Positions 53,443 to 61,494 of a DNA stretch of 64,000 nt are shown piece after piece. The translations under genes were made by a program, and so were the position numbers. The DNA is from Leifsonia sp. CL147 (GTDB taxonomy: Bacteria > Actinomycetota > Actinomycetes > Actinomycetales > Microbacteriaceae). The notes beneath the pieces are model-generated. The model was not told where the DNA came from and did no database searches. It worked only from the letters and a program-made list of their open reading frames with translations. Location of the stretch: NCBI RefSeq assembly GCF_900114565.1, contig NZ_FOTM01000016.1, positions 21,574 to 85,573 of the forward strand, in the 5' to 3' direction. The first letter of the stretch is position 1, and each line of letters starts with the position of its first letter.

Positions 53443-54329
53443 CGACAAGCGTCCCCGAAAGGGCCACGACGACCCGGACGGTGCGCCCGCCGCGCACGCG
53501 GACCCCGCGCGCCACCCTTCGGGCGACCATGCTCCATGGCGCGCTCATCGTGCTCGCCCTCGTCGTCATCCTGCCCTTGCTCTGGATTCTGCTGACCTCG
53601 TTCAAGACCGACGGCGACGCCATCCGGAACCCGTTCTCGGTGGTGCCGAACCCGTTCTCGGTGGATGCATACACGACGCTCGCGAGCGGCCAGCAGCCGG
53701 TGCTCCGCTGGTTCCTGAACAGCCTCGCGGCGGCGGCGCTGCAGTCCGTGATCATCCTGGTGACCGCATCCCTGGCCGCGTACGCCCTCGCGCGCCTCGA
53801 GTTCCGGGGAAAGCGGATCGTCTTCGGGTTGATCGTCGCAACACTGCTGGTGCCGCCGGTCATCTTCCTGATCCCGAACTACCTGATCGTGCAGAACCTG
53901 GGCTGGCTGGACACCATCTGGGCGATCACCATCCCGGGGGCCGCGAGCGCGTTCGGCGTCTTCTTCCTGCGCCAGTTCTTCGTCGGGCTCCCCGCGGAGA
54001 TCGAGGAGGCCGCGCGGATCGACGGCGCGGGCGACTTCCGCATCTTCCTGCAGATCGTCCTGCCGCTCGCCCGTCCGGCACTCGCCACGCTCGCCGTCCT
54101 GAGCTTCCTGGCGAACTGGAACGACTTCCTGTGGCCGGTGTATGTCCTGCTCAGCCCGGAGAATCTGACGCTGCAGCCCGGGCTCTCCCAGCTTCAGGGC
54201 GCTTACTCCACGCATTACGCCATCGTGATGGCGGGCGCAGTGATCGCCTCGGTGCCCGTGCTCATCCTGTTCTTCTTCGCTCAGAAGCAGATCGTGGAGA
54301 GCGTGGCCTCCAGCGGGGTCAAGGGATGA
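53439..54329 (+). CDS. Sugar ABC transporter permease 2 (MalG type)
   Basis: A 296-residue permease with six spans, starting MLHGALIVLALVVILPLLWI after ~30 polar residues. The EAA loop is IEEAARIDGAGDFRIFLQIVLP. It pairs with the upstream permease to form the membrane channel of the sugar importer. It shares four bases with that gene. Confidence 0.93.
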   Translation: MTTSVPERATTTRTVRPPRTRTPRATLRATMLHGALIVLALVVILPLLWILLTSFKTDGDAIRNPFSVVPNPFSVDAYTTLASGQQPVLRWFLNSLAAAALQSVIILVTASLAAYALARLEFRGKRIVFGLIVATLLVPPVIFLIPNYLIVQNLGWLDTIWAITIPGAASAFGVFFLRQFFVGLPAEIEEAARIDGAGDFRIFLQIVLPLARPALATLAVLSFLANWNDFLWPVYVLLSPENLTLQPGLSQLQGAYSTHYAIVMAGAVIASVPVLILFFFAQKQIVESVASSGVKG

Positions 54330-54370
54330 CGCGGCGCCGCGCCACCAGGGGAGTCGCCGGTTAAACCACG

Positions 54371-54414
54371 ATGCCGGGCTGTGGGAGACTAGGGTTTCTT
54401 CCACGGCCCGGCAT
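54371..54414. terminator. Hairpin between convergent permease and aldolase genes
   Basis: ATGCCGGGCTGTGG and CCACGGCCCGGCAT pair over 14 positions with one G-T wobble, with a 16-base loop. No U-run follows. It may end transcripts on both strands. The rest of the gap (54330-54547) is AT-richer and has no gene. Confidence 0.6.
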
Positions 54415-54547
54415 ACGTTCGGGGTTACGTCGGCGGATATTCGGGTTCCCCCGGCGCTCTTTGAGACTACACGAAGTCGGCCGTTCGTGTGGGCTAAATG
54501 GAGGACATTTTTGTACCCCGGCTGCCCCAATCTGAGGGGCAAACGTA

Positions 54548-55621
54548 CTAGACGGCTTGCAATTCCTGGATGAGCGCGGCGACGAAGGCGTCGATGTCCG
54601 CTTCCGTGGTGTCGAATGCGCACATCCATCGCACTTCGTTGTTCGCCGCATCCCAGTCGTAGAAGCGGAAGTGCTCGCGCAGCCGGTCCGCGACGCCGCT
54701 GGGAAGCGTCGCGAAGACTCCGTTGGCCTGCGTCTCCTGAGTGAACCCGACGCCCTGGATGCTGCCGTCGGCGATGCCCGCCTCGAGCGCCGTCCGCAGG
54801 CGCGTCGCCATCGCGTTCGCGTGCGCCGCCGAGCGGAGGTAGAGGTCGTCGGTGAGCAGAGCGATCAGCTGGGCCGAGATGAAGCGCATCTTGGAGGCGA
54901 GCTGCATGTTCAGCTTGCGCAGGTAGACGAGCCCCTCGGAGGCCTTCGGGTTGAGGACGACGACGGCTTCGCCGTACAGCATCCCGTTCTTCGTGCCGCC
55001 GAAGCTGAGCACATCCACTCCGGCGTCCGTCGTGAACGCCCGCAGGGGCACGCCGAGAGTGGCGGCAGCGTTGGCGATGCGGGAGCCGTCCAGGTGCAGC
55101 TTCATGCCGTGTGCGTGCGCGTGGTCGGCGATCGCGCGGATCTCCTCGACGGTGTAGGCCGTGCCCAGCTCGGTGGTCTGGGTGATCGAGACCACCAGGG
55201 GCTGCGCCCGGTGCTCGTCGCCCCAGCCCCACGCCTCGCGGTCGATGAGCTCGGGGGTCAGCTTGCCGTCGGGCGTCTCGACGGTCAGCAGCTTGATGCC
55301 GGCGACCTTCTCCGGCGCCCCGGCCTCGTCGGTGTTGATGTGTGCCGTCTTCGCGCAGATCACGGCCCCCCAGCGGGGGAGCATGGACTGCAGACCCACG
55401 ACGTTGGCGCCGGTCCCGTTGAAGACCGGGTAGACCTCGACGCCCTCGCCGAAGTGCTCGGCGAAGACCTCGTGCAGACGCGCCGTGTAGACGTCCTCGC
55501 CGTAGGCGATCTGGTGGCCGCTGTTGGCGGCAGCGATGGCGTCGAGGATCTCGGGATGCACACCCGCGTAGTTGTCCGAGGCGAAGCCGCGCAGGGTGAG
55601 GTCGTGGAGTCGGAGCGTCAC
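54548..55621 (-). CDS. Low-specificity L-threonine aldolase
   Basis: A 357-residue PLP enzyme of the beta-eliminating lyase superfamily. ASDNYAGVHPEILDAI, GTGANVVGLQSMLPRWGAVIC, HGMKLHLDGSRIANAA (with the PLP-contacting Asp) and DVLSFGGTKNGMLYGEAVVV (the Schiff-base Lys) are its marks. It cleaves threonine or allo-threonine to glycine and acetaldehyde. The GTG at 55621 overlaps the stop of the SDR gene and has GAGGA upstream. It is last in a three-gene operon. Confidence 0.9.
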   Translation of the reverse strand: MTLRLHDLTLRGFASDNYAGVHPEILDAIAAANSGHQIAYGEDVYTARLHEVFAEHFGEGVEVYPVFNGTGANVVGLQSMLPRWGAVICAKTAHINTDEAGAPEKVAGIKLLTVETPDGKLTPELIDREAWGWGDEHRAQPLVVSITQTTELGTAYTVEEIRAIADHAHAHGMKLHLDGSRIANAAATLGVPLRAFTTDAGVDVLSFGGTKNGMLYGEAVVVLNPKASEGLVYLRKLNMQLASKMRFISAQLIALLTDDLYLRSAAHANAMATRLRTALEAGIADGSIQGVGFTQETQANGVFATLPSGVADRLREHFRFYDWDAANNEVRWMCAFDTTEADIDAFVAALIQELQAV

Positions 55622-56325
55622 CCGTCCATCCTCGCAGGATCGAGGGGGACACGTCGGCCGTTGACCGCAAGGGCCTCGGCGTCCCAGAGCGCGACGACCT
55701 CCCGGCCGAGTTGCGCCTCCAGGCCCTGGAGCGTCTGGACGACGAACACGGTGGCCGCGCCGTGCGGCGCCTCCTTGGCGAGACCCTGGGCGATAGCCCG
55801 CACCCACGCGTCGGCCGCGGCCTTCGCCGCCGCATAGTTGGCGCCGCCCGGGTACGGCTTCTCGACGGCTGTCGACGAGACGATCGCCAGCCGGCCGGCG
55901 GGGGACGCGACGAGGTCGTCGTAGAAGACGCGCGTCGTGTTGCGGAGGGTGCGGAAGCCGCGCTCGAGGAACTCCCAGTCGTCGTCGCTCTGCCCCGCGA
56001 TGCCGCCCCCGCCGCGCCAGCCGCCGACGAGGTGGATGAGGCCGTCCAGGTGCCCGGACTCCAGGTGGATGCGCATGGCCAGCTCGACCACCGCATCCGG
56101 GTCCGAGAGGTCGCACGCGCGGGTCTCGACGCCCGGGACGGACGCGCGCAGCGCATCCAGAGCCTCCTGCCGGGTGCCGACCGCCAGCACCCGGGCGGCC
56201 GCCGCGACCAGCGCGCGGGCCACCGCCTCGCCGGATGCACTGGTCGCGCCGGCGATGAGCACGAGACGGCCGGCGACACCCGGCTCCGAGTCCGGCACCG
56301 AGTCCGGCACGCGAGCGTCGGTCAT
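55618..56325 (-). CDS. Short-chain dehydrogenase/reductase
   Basis: A 235-residue SDR. The Rossmann motif is variant (LVLIAGATSASGEAVARAL). CDLSDPDAVVELAMRI follows, then GGWRGGGG and LAIVSSTAVEKPYPGGANYAAAKAA, which has the catalytic Ser, Tyr and Lys. The substrate is unknown. It overlaps both neighbours (ATGA with DUF6421, GTGA with the aldolase), so the three proteins are made together. Confidence 0.85.
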   Translation of the reverse strand: MTDARVPDSVPDSEPGVAGRLVLIAGATSASGEAVARALVAAAARVLAVGTRQEALDALRASVPGVETRACDLSDPDAVVELAMRIHLESGHLDGLIHLVGGWRGGGGIAGQSDDDWEFLERGFRTLRNTTRVFYDDLVASPAGRLAIVSSTAVEKPYPGGANYAAAKAAADAWVRAIAQGLAKEAPHGAATVFVVQTLQGLEAQLGREVVALWDAEALAVNGRRVPLDPARMDG

Positions 56326-57791
56326 GCCTCTTCCCCGGGCGCGCCGGCCGCTGTATCGGTCGCCCCGGTGATCCCCGCGGTGGACTCGATGACGCCGGCC
56401 ATCTTCTTGTTCAGCGCCTCGTAGAACATCGAGAGAGGGAACTCGTCGTCCAGCACCTGGTCCGTGTAGCCCTTCGGCGCGCCGGTGAGCACCTCGTCGG
56501 ACAGCCCGCGCGCCCAGACGGATGCGGGATGCGGGGTCAGAGTCTGCGTCAGCATCTCGTACGCGGCGAGCCAGTGCGCCACCTTGGGGCGGTCGATCGA
56601 ACGCCAGTACAGCTCGTTGATCCGGTCGCTGAGGGCGATGACGACCTCCGGGACGTCCTCCCAGTCGATGGTGAGCCGGGTATCCGTCCAGTGCAGGACG
56701 CCGTGCTGGTGCATCCACGCGAACAGCAGCTGGCCGCCCAGCCCGTCGTAGTTGCGCACGCGGGTGCCCGTGATCGCGAACCGGAAGATCCGGTCGAAGA
56801 TCACGGCGTACTGCACCAGGTGCGCGTGGTCGCGGATGGCGCGCTGCGCCTCCGAGAGCTCGGCCTCGGGCAGCGCGCTGAGCTCGCGCTCCAGCTTCAC
56901 CGATTCGCGGAACGCCGTCAGATCGCAGCGAAGCTCCTCCAGCGAGTACAGGAAGAACGGCATCCGCTGCTTGATCATGAACGGGTCGAACGGCAGGTCG
57001 CCGCGCATGTGGCTGCGGTCGTGGATGATGTCCCACATCACGAAGGTCTCCTCCGTGAGGTGCTGGTCGTCCAGCATCGCGGCAGCGTCCGCCGGCAGCT
57101 CCAGCTTGGTGATCTCGGCGGCGGCCCGGACCACGCGGCGGTAGCGGGCGGCCTCCCGGTCCTGGAAGATCGCGCCCCAGGTGAATCTCGGGATCTCGCG
57201 CATCGCGACGGTCTCCGGGAAGAGCACCGCGGAGTTGGTGTCGTAACCGGGCGTGAAGTCGACGAACCGCAGGGCGACGAACAGCTTGTTGCCGTAGTCG
57301 CCGGCCTCCAGCTCGGCGACGAACTCCGGCCAGATCACCTCGACCAGCAGCGCCTCGACGTACCGGTCGGGGCTGCCGTTCTGGGTGTACATGGGGAACA
57401 CGACCAGGTGGCCGAGCCCATCCACGCGGTGCCGCTGCGGCTGGAACTCGTTCAGCGCGTCGAGGAAGTCGGGGATGCCGAAGCCCTCCTCCGCCCAGCG
57501 CCCGAAGTCGCGCTGGAGCGCTGCGAGGTAGGACGCGTCGTGCGGGAACGCCGGTGCGAGTGCGGCGATCGAGTCGACGATGACGCGGGCGTGCTCGGCG
57601 GCTGCCGGACGATCGGATTCCTGCCCGACCGAACCATCCTTCGCTTGAAGTCCCTGCAGGGCGATGGCCGCCTCCTTGAGACGCAGCCAGGCGGGGTCGG
57701 TCGCGACCTCGCGGACGGAGCGGCCGTCCTCGACGACCTCGGGCTCCCCGACAATCGCATCTGCACGGAACTGCTGGACGAATTGAGACAT
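56322..57791 (-). CDS. DUF6421 family protein
   Basis: A 489-residue soluble protein without signal peptide or spans. Segments such as GLGHLVVFPMYTQNGSPDRY, DYGNKLFVALRFVDFTPGYD, TEETFVMWDIIHDRSHMRGD and NYDGLGGQLLFAWMHQHGVL suggest a conserved enzyme with several His/Asp residues. I believe this is the family called DUF6421, often next to SDR and threonine-aldolase genes in this group, but its function is unknown. It is first in the operon and the ATG at 57791 is clear. Confidence 0.75.
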   Translation of the reverse strand: MSQFVQQFRADAIVGEPEVVEDGRSVREVATDPAWLRLKEAAIALQGLQAKDGSVGQESDRPAAAEHARVIVDSIAALAPAFPHDASYLAALQRDFGRWAEEGFGIPDFLDALNEFQPQRHRVDGLGHLVVFPMYTQNGSPDRYVEALLVEVIWPEFVAELEAGDYGNKLFVALRFVDFTPGYDTNSAVLFPETVAMREIPRFTWGAIFQDREAARYRRVVRAAAEITKLELPADAAAMLDDQHLTEETFVMWDIIHDRSHMRGDLPFDPFMIKQRMPFFLYSLEELRCDLTAFRESVKLERELSALPEAELSEAQRAIRDHAHLVQYAVIFDRIFRFAITGTRVRNYDGLGGQLLFAWMHQHGVLHWTDTRLTIDWEDVPEVVIALSDRINELYWRSIDRPKVAHWLAAYEMLTQTLTPHPASVWARGLSDEVLTGAPKGYTDQVLDDEFPLSMFYEALNKKMAGVIESTAGITGATDTAAGAPGEEA

Positions 57792-58248
57792 GACGAACCT
57801 CCCGTCGTTGGCCGGCTGCTGTATGCAGCAAAGTGAGCGGATGAGACGAGCCTATCCGGGGATCGCAAGCGTTTTCTTGTCCATTCCGGCGGAAAACTGC
57901 GCCAGACGGCCGTGCAGCGCAGGGAAACGCTACCGGCTGCGCTGTTCGTGAACCGTCGCCGCGGTGACTCGAATCCGTAGACGAGGCAGCCCCCGGGCTA
58001 CCTCGACACTGTGCTCGGTATTCGTCTGATCTGCGGACGCTCGCTTCGCGATGTGGACTCCCCTTCCGGCGGCGAGTCCCCGCTGAGCATGCACAGCATC
58101 GAACGCGTCCGAAAAGTCCACGACTCCGCGTCACGAACTGGGACTTGTTGCGTCTGAGTAGGCAAGAGGGCATACCGCCCTTGTGGAGCACGACCGTCAG
58201 TGTGGACTACGACCGTTCCGGCCTACCGGGTGACGGGCATCTGTCCAC
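57792..58248. other. Gene-free stretch between the DUF6421 operon and the small-peptide genes
   Basis: 457 bases of lower GC than the neighbours. It should hold the minus-strand promoter of DUF6421 and the plus-strand promoter of the peptide gene. A 63-codon frame on the minus strand (57930-58121) lacks a ribosome site and host codon bias and is not called. Confidence 0.4.
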
Positions 58249-58268
58249 TTCGTTCGTCGTTGAACGAA
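58249..58268 (+). promoter_or_regulatory. Inverted repeat just ahead of the small-peptide gene
   Basis: TTCGTTC and GAACGAA, perfect complements separated by six bases, end two bases before the ribosome site. It could be an operator or a small RNA hairpin that hides the ribosome site. Confidence 0.45.
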
Positions 58269-58280
58269 AGGAAGTACCCA

Positions 58281-58385
58281 ATGAAGAAGTCTCGTGTACT
58301 GATGTTAGCCGCAGCGCTGGCAGGGGCCTGCGTCATCGGAGCGAGCCTGACAGGCTTCGCCTCGGTGGACTCGGCGGAGGTATAG
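58281..58385 (+). CDS. Very small secreted peptide precursor (34 residues)
   Basis: MKKSRVLMLAAALAGACVIG then ASLTGFASVDSAEV. It has a Lys/Arg n-region, a long Ala/Leu core and a probable signal-peptidase site near GFA-SVD, which would release only about seven residues (SVDSAEV). An imperfect lipobox around Cys17 is an alternative. GAAAGGAAG precedes the ATG at ideal spacing, which argues for translation. A two-TM protein starts 19 bases downstream. It may be a signalling peptide, a bacteriocin remnant or the truncated start of an old exported protein. Confidence 0.5.
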   Translation: MKKSRVLMLAAALAGACVIGASLTGFASVDSAEV

Positions 58386-58404
58386 GTCTGCATGAGGGCG
58401 TGAG

Positions 58405-58620
58405 ATGAAAGCAAATCGTTGGGCATGTTCCGTAGCTCCGGCCTGGACCTTCGTCCTGGGCCTGCTCATAGGAGTTTTGCCGGGAGGAATCACGAACCCC
58501 GCAAACCTGCCCGCGTTAGGTCTCTATCTCTGCACGCTGGTCGTACTTGTTCCGCTGTGGCTCTTTCTACGTCGGCTGGAAAGGGTGAACGGCAAGCAAG
58601 GTGAGCGAACTGAGTCCTGA
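58405..58620 (+). CDS. Small two-TM membrane protein next to the secreted peptide
   Basis: A 71-residue protein with two spans (VAPAWTFVLGLLIGVLPGGI and LPALGLYLCTLVVLVPLWLFL) and a basic, polar C-terminus. No family is recognised. It lies 19 bases after the peptide gene and is followed by a terminator, so the pair is a mini-operon. An immunity, export or receptor role for the peptide is possible but only inferred. Confidence 0.5.
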   Translation: MKANRWACSVAPAWTFVLGLLIGVLPGGITNPANLPALGLYLCTLVVLVPLWLFLRRLERVNGKQGERTES

Positions 58621-58639
58621 GTAGCTAGGCGAGGCTCAT

Positions 58640-58680
58640 CACAGCCCTTGGACACCTTGTCTGAGGGGCTGTGCTGTTTC
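58640..58680 (+). terminator. Terminator of the small-peptide operon
   Basis: CACAGCCC (58640-58647) and GGGCTGTG (58666-58673) form an 8-bp stem with an 18-base loop, followed by CTGTTTC. It lies between two convergent genes and may serve both. Confidence 0.65.
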
Positions 58681-58985
58681 TACGACCAGGTGCGCGAGGT
58701 GGTGCCGAGGCCGGCTTGTTGTGCGCGGTTTCCGCGGCTGCGGTTACAGCTGCACAACAAAGAGATCGGAGTGAGTTCTCCCTGGGGCCTTCCTAGGCGG
58801 TTGCAGAGGTAGGCCAGACCGCCCAGGGCGAGACCGCAGAGTGCGCCCAGGACCAGGCTGAACACCATGTAGACGAGAAAATGCCCCCACAGCGCATGGG
58901 CCAGAGCCAACGTCCAATACGGGAACTGGAACGCGAGCAATGTCGCCAATAAGACGACCCTGGCCAACGTCTCCTCGACTTGCAA
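58680..58985 (-). CDS. Truncated membrane protein, third repeat of the immunity-like family
   Basis: A 101-residue frame with a TTG start at 58985. It follows the stop codon of the upstream membrane gene directly and in the same frame. Residues 8-65 (VVLLATLLAFQFPYWTLAL ... LGALCGLALGGLAYLCNRLG) closely repeat the first ~65 residues of that protein. The second half of the repeat unit is missing and the end (NRSRGNRAQQAGLG) is unrelated and hydrophilic. It may be a separate short gene, a readthrough product or a decayed immunity copy. Confidence 0.5.
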   Translation of the reverse strand: MQVEETLARVVLLATLLAFQFPYWTLALAHALWGHFLVYMVFSLVLGALCGLALGGLAYLCNRLGRPQGELTPISLLCSCNRSRGNRAQQAGLGTTSRTWS

Positions 58986-59849
58986 TCACACTGCACGTCC
59001 GGCGAGGACGCGTCGGCGCGGAAGCCCCGGAGGCCAGACAAGCAGCGCCATCATCGGAAGCAAGAAGCCGACCAGCAGGTCAGGTACGACGAACGCGGGA
59101 CGCCCGAATGGAAAGGCCGCGAAGATCCAGAGCGAGGCCGCATCGAAGAGCAACGCAAGAACCACCGCCACTGCGACTCGAACCCAGAGACGAGGTAGCG
59201 CCGTGCGGGTCCACGCTAGGTGGTTGACAGTGAGGGCCGCCCAGCCGAACACAAGCCCGTAGAACGTGCTGGCGACCAAAGTCGTCGGGGTCATGAAGAT
59301 CAATCCGGGCAAGACATTCAACGTCCACCCCTCGTTTGCCACGACATACATTCCCGTGTGGATCTGGAAGACGATCGCAATAGCGCCGACAACGAACCAG
59401 GGTCGCCGCGAAGTGTTGATCGCAGTCGGCGATCGCTTGGGCAGCCCGGGTGGCCAGAAAAGCAATGAAAGGAAAGGAATCACGGAACCGAGGAGGAGTG
59501 CGGGAAACATTCGCCAAGTACCCCAGGATTCGAAGCCGGAGCGGAATGAGGCCCACGCGGTTACGAAAAGACCTGTGCCGAGAATTGCGACCCACACCGA
59601 GAACCGCCGAGAACGCTGCGCGCCAGAGCGTGTGCCCAGAAGGTTCGCAAGATACGCCAGTCCACTGAGAACTGCGCCAGAGAGGGCACCAAGGGTCAGA
59701 AGAAGGTTCACCGCGATCGGGAAGTACCCCCACTGCCCGCTGGCAATGGCGTCAGTCCACAGCGTGACCTGGAAGACAAGCAGGACGGCCAGAACAACAA
59801 CCCACGGTCCATGTCTCACTGCCCCAGCAACGGGAGCAGAGCCGATCAT
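58986..59849 (-). CDS. Eight-TM membrane protein, putative immunity to the WXG-type toxin
   Basis: A 287-residue protein made of two homologous halves (about 13-138 and 139-280). Each has ~four spans and ends LLFWPPGLPKR or LLVWPPGLPRR, and each starts with a V-LVFQ-type span. No family is recognised. It overlaps the toxin gene by ATGA, the usual immunity slot, and a third partial unit follows. A membrane immunity protein suggests a toxin acting at the membrane or a target reached from outside. Codon bias is weaker than in the host genes. Confidence 0.6.
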   Translation of the reverse strand: MIGSAPVAGAVRHGPWVVVLAVLLVFQVTLWTDAIASGQWGYFPIAVNLLLTLGALSGAVLSGLAYLANLLGTRSGAQRSRRFSVWVAILGTGLFVTAWASFRSGFESWGTWRMFPALLLGSVIPFLSLLFWPPGLPKRSPTAINTSRRPWFVVGAIAIVFQIHTGMYVVANEGWTLNVLPGLIFMTPTTLVASTFYGLVFGWAALTVNHLAWTRTALPRLWVRVAVAVVLALLFDAASLWIFAAFPFGRPAFVVPDLLVGFLLPMMALLVWPPGLPRRRVLAGRAV

Positions 59850-61006
59850 CGCGCCGACGGGTCAAACGGATTCGGTGCAACGTAATCAGAGTCGAACGGA
59901 CTTTGAGGCTCTTGGAAACCGTTCATGCCCAACCTGATGTTCGTCGGGTAGTCGTTCCACAACCCCGCCGTAAAGGCGGCGTAGAGCTCATTGTCAATTG
60001 CAAGTGTTGGCTGTTTGTATCCCGCCTTCACGTCAAGGTAGTTGTCTCCGTTCGCGCCCCTACGGATAGAGAACTGGACGGTTCCCGGGTACTCAGGGTG
60101 GCCGGGAAGGGACTCAATCGTGTAACTAGTCGATGTGAGTTTTGCCACTTTGATGTCCCCCGCGACCATGTCTAAGTCGAGCCCACGAAGCTCGGTGTGA
60201 ATTACCTGACCAACATGAGTGAGCGTGAGGCTGCGCAATGATTCGTCCAATCGGTATGCGGGCGGAAAGACCTCGCCGAAATGGGACTTTATGTAGGCAA
60301 AGATCTGCTCAGGTGTCTTTCCCTTCAGAGCAGGCCCAAGGTTGTATTCGTGGTCGTACCCGAAGGGGTAGCCGAAGTTGCCGTTGCTGGATTTGACCGA
60401 AGCGACGGACACAACCGTGGCTGCTCTGAATCCGTCGCTTGGATTGTCGACGGCACGTGCGGTGATTCCAGAGCCGTACTGCTCGTCGGTGATATCCGTG
60501 ATCGCCGACCGGAGCCTTGCCCCCGCCGCGGCCCGCTCTTCATAGAGGGTTGCGAGTCGTTCTAGAGCCTCTTGCTCCTCCAGAAGGGCCGCGATCTTGG
60601 TCCGAGTCGCCATTGCGATCACCTCGTCCATGCCCGGCGCCGTCCGTGGCCCCTTGACCATGGCGGCCGCTGAACCGATCGTCTGGCGTGCCTCGGCTAG
60701 CTGGTTGACCCAGGCACGCGCTTGATCTTTCACGTCCTCGTGTTCGTCCCGGTACGTCTGGAAGGCCAGCCACGCACGGTCGAGCGCCGCGTGCTTGCTG
60801 ATGATGCTGGTCATCAGCGCATCATGGGCCGCAGCTGCCGCCTCTCCGGTCTTGCCGTGCCAGTGCTCGCGGACGGCTTCGGCTGATTTCCGCACGGCGT
60901 TGTGGGCTTCCTCCAGCCTGTACTGGTCCTGCCTCAGGCGCCCGGTCAACCCATCCAACGCCCCCGGCTCGCCGAAACCCGGATCTTCTTCTGTGAAATC
61001 GTCCAT
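59846..61006 (-). CDS. WXG100-type polymorphic toxin candidate
   Basis: A 386-residue protein. Residues ~18-115 form two long helices around a WHG turn (Trp49-Gly51 in REHWHGKTGEAA), as in ESX/WXG100 substrates. A helical linker runs to ~185. Residues ~185-386 are a separate mixed domain (FGYPFGYDHEYNLGPALKGK, IFAYIKSHFGEVFP, then strands around SLPGHPEYPGTVQFSIR) that I do not recognise. This is the layout of a type VII secreted toxin. Its upstream partner is a small ESX-like protein and its downstream neighbour a membrane protein. No secretion genes are near. Confidence 0.62.
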   Translation of the reverse strand: MDDFTEEDPGFGEPGALDGLTGRLRQDQYRLEEAHNAVRKSAEAVREHWHGKTGEAAAAAHDALMTSIISKHAALDRAWLAFQTYRDEHEDVKDQARAWVNQLAEARQTIGSAAAMVKGPRTAPGMDEVIAMATRTKIAALLEEQEALERLATLYEERAAAGARLRSAITDITDEQYGSGITARAVDNPSDGFRAATVVSVASVKSSNGNFGYPFGYDHEYNLGPALKGKTPEQIFAYIKSHFGEVFPPAYRLDESLRSLTLTHVGQVIHTELRGLDLDMVAGDIKVAKLTSTSYTIESLPGHPEYPGTVQFSIRRGANGDNYLDVKAGYKQPTLAIDNELYAAFTAGLWNDYPTNIRLGMNGFQEPQSPFDSDYVAPNPFDPSAR

Positions 61007-61015
61007 GACGCAGCC

Positions 61016-61318
61016 CTAGCTCACCCGGAAGGAGGCCATGCGGTCGCCATTGTTCTGGATATCCGCGGCAGCCTGACGATCCCTTGCCACGTGGGCACTC
61101 GCCGCTGCCGCGACCAACTGATGCAGGGCAGCGATATCCTCCGCGACCCCAGTGCTCATCGTCGTCCACCAATCCTCGAGGTCGATCAGCGCAGCATCCA
61201 CCGACTGGTCTCCAACTCCCGATACCGGCGGCAACGAACCACTGGGCAGCGACCCTCGCACGGCAGACAGCGGCGCGGCTCCCTGCAGCACTGCGGTCGG
61301 GCTGATACTCACTTCCAT
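61016..61318 (-). CDS. Small ESX-like partner protein
   Basis: A 100-residue protein beginning MEVSISPTAVLQGAAPLSAV. After a Ser/Gly/Pro turn region it has a helix with DLEDWWTTMSTGVAEDIAAL, where WWTTMSTG resembles a W-x-G-like turn, and a final amphipathic helix. This fits WXG100-sized partners that pair with larger substrates. The ATG at 61318 is preferred because the upstream codons (from ATG 61354) lack the host third-base bias and AGAGG lies ten bases ahead. It precedes the toxin gene by nine bases. Confidence 0.55.
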   Translation of the reverse strand: MEVSISPTAVLQGAAPLSAVRGSLPSGSLPPVSGVGDQSVDAALIDLEDWWTTMSTGVAEDIAALHQLVAAAASAHVARDRQAAADIQNNGDRMASFRVS

Positions 61319-61494
61319 CGAAACAACGACCTCTCGATCCATGACAGGAATCATGTCATCAATACCCTAATGTATCAAACGCCTCCTGGTAACCGTTACA
61401 CCGACCCTCTACCAGCGACCAGCCCCGGGAAGGCGCCGATGCCGCCGGCGCGGTCGAGGCGGTATCGAGAAGCTCGCCGCAGCGCAGTGATTCG

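Noticed and set aside
55440..55470. Further GCCGAAGTGCTCG match inside the threonine aldolase gene
   Set aside because: It is coding sequence with no complementary arm, so it is not a copy of the intergenic palindrome family.
57930..58121. 63-codon minus-strand frame before the small-peptide genes
   Set aside because: No ribosome site, no third-position bias and no recognisable feature.
60050..60250. Similarity of SLPGHPEYPGTVQFSI in the second toxin to the LPGHPE motif of DUF1990 proteins
   Set aside because: The shared string is short and the surrounding sequence does not follow; treated as coincidence unless a profile search shows otherwise.
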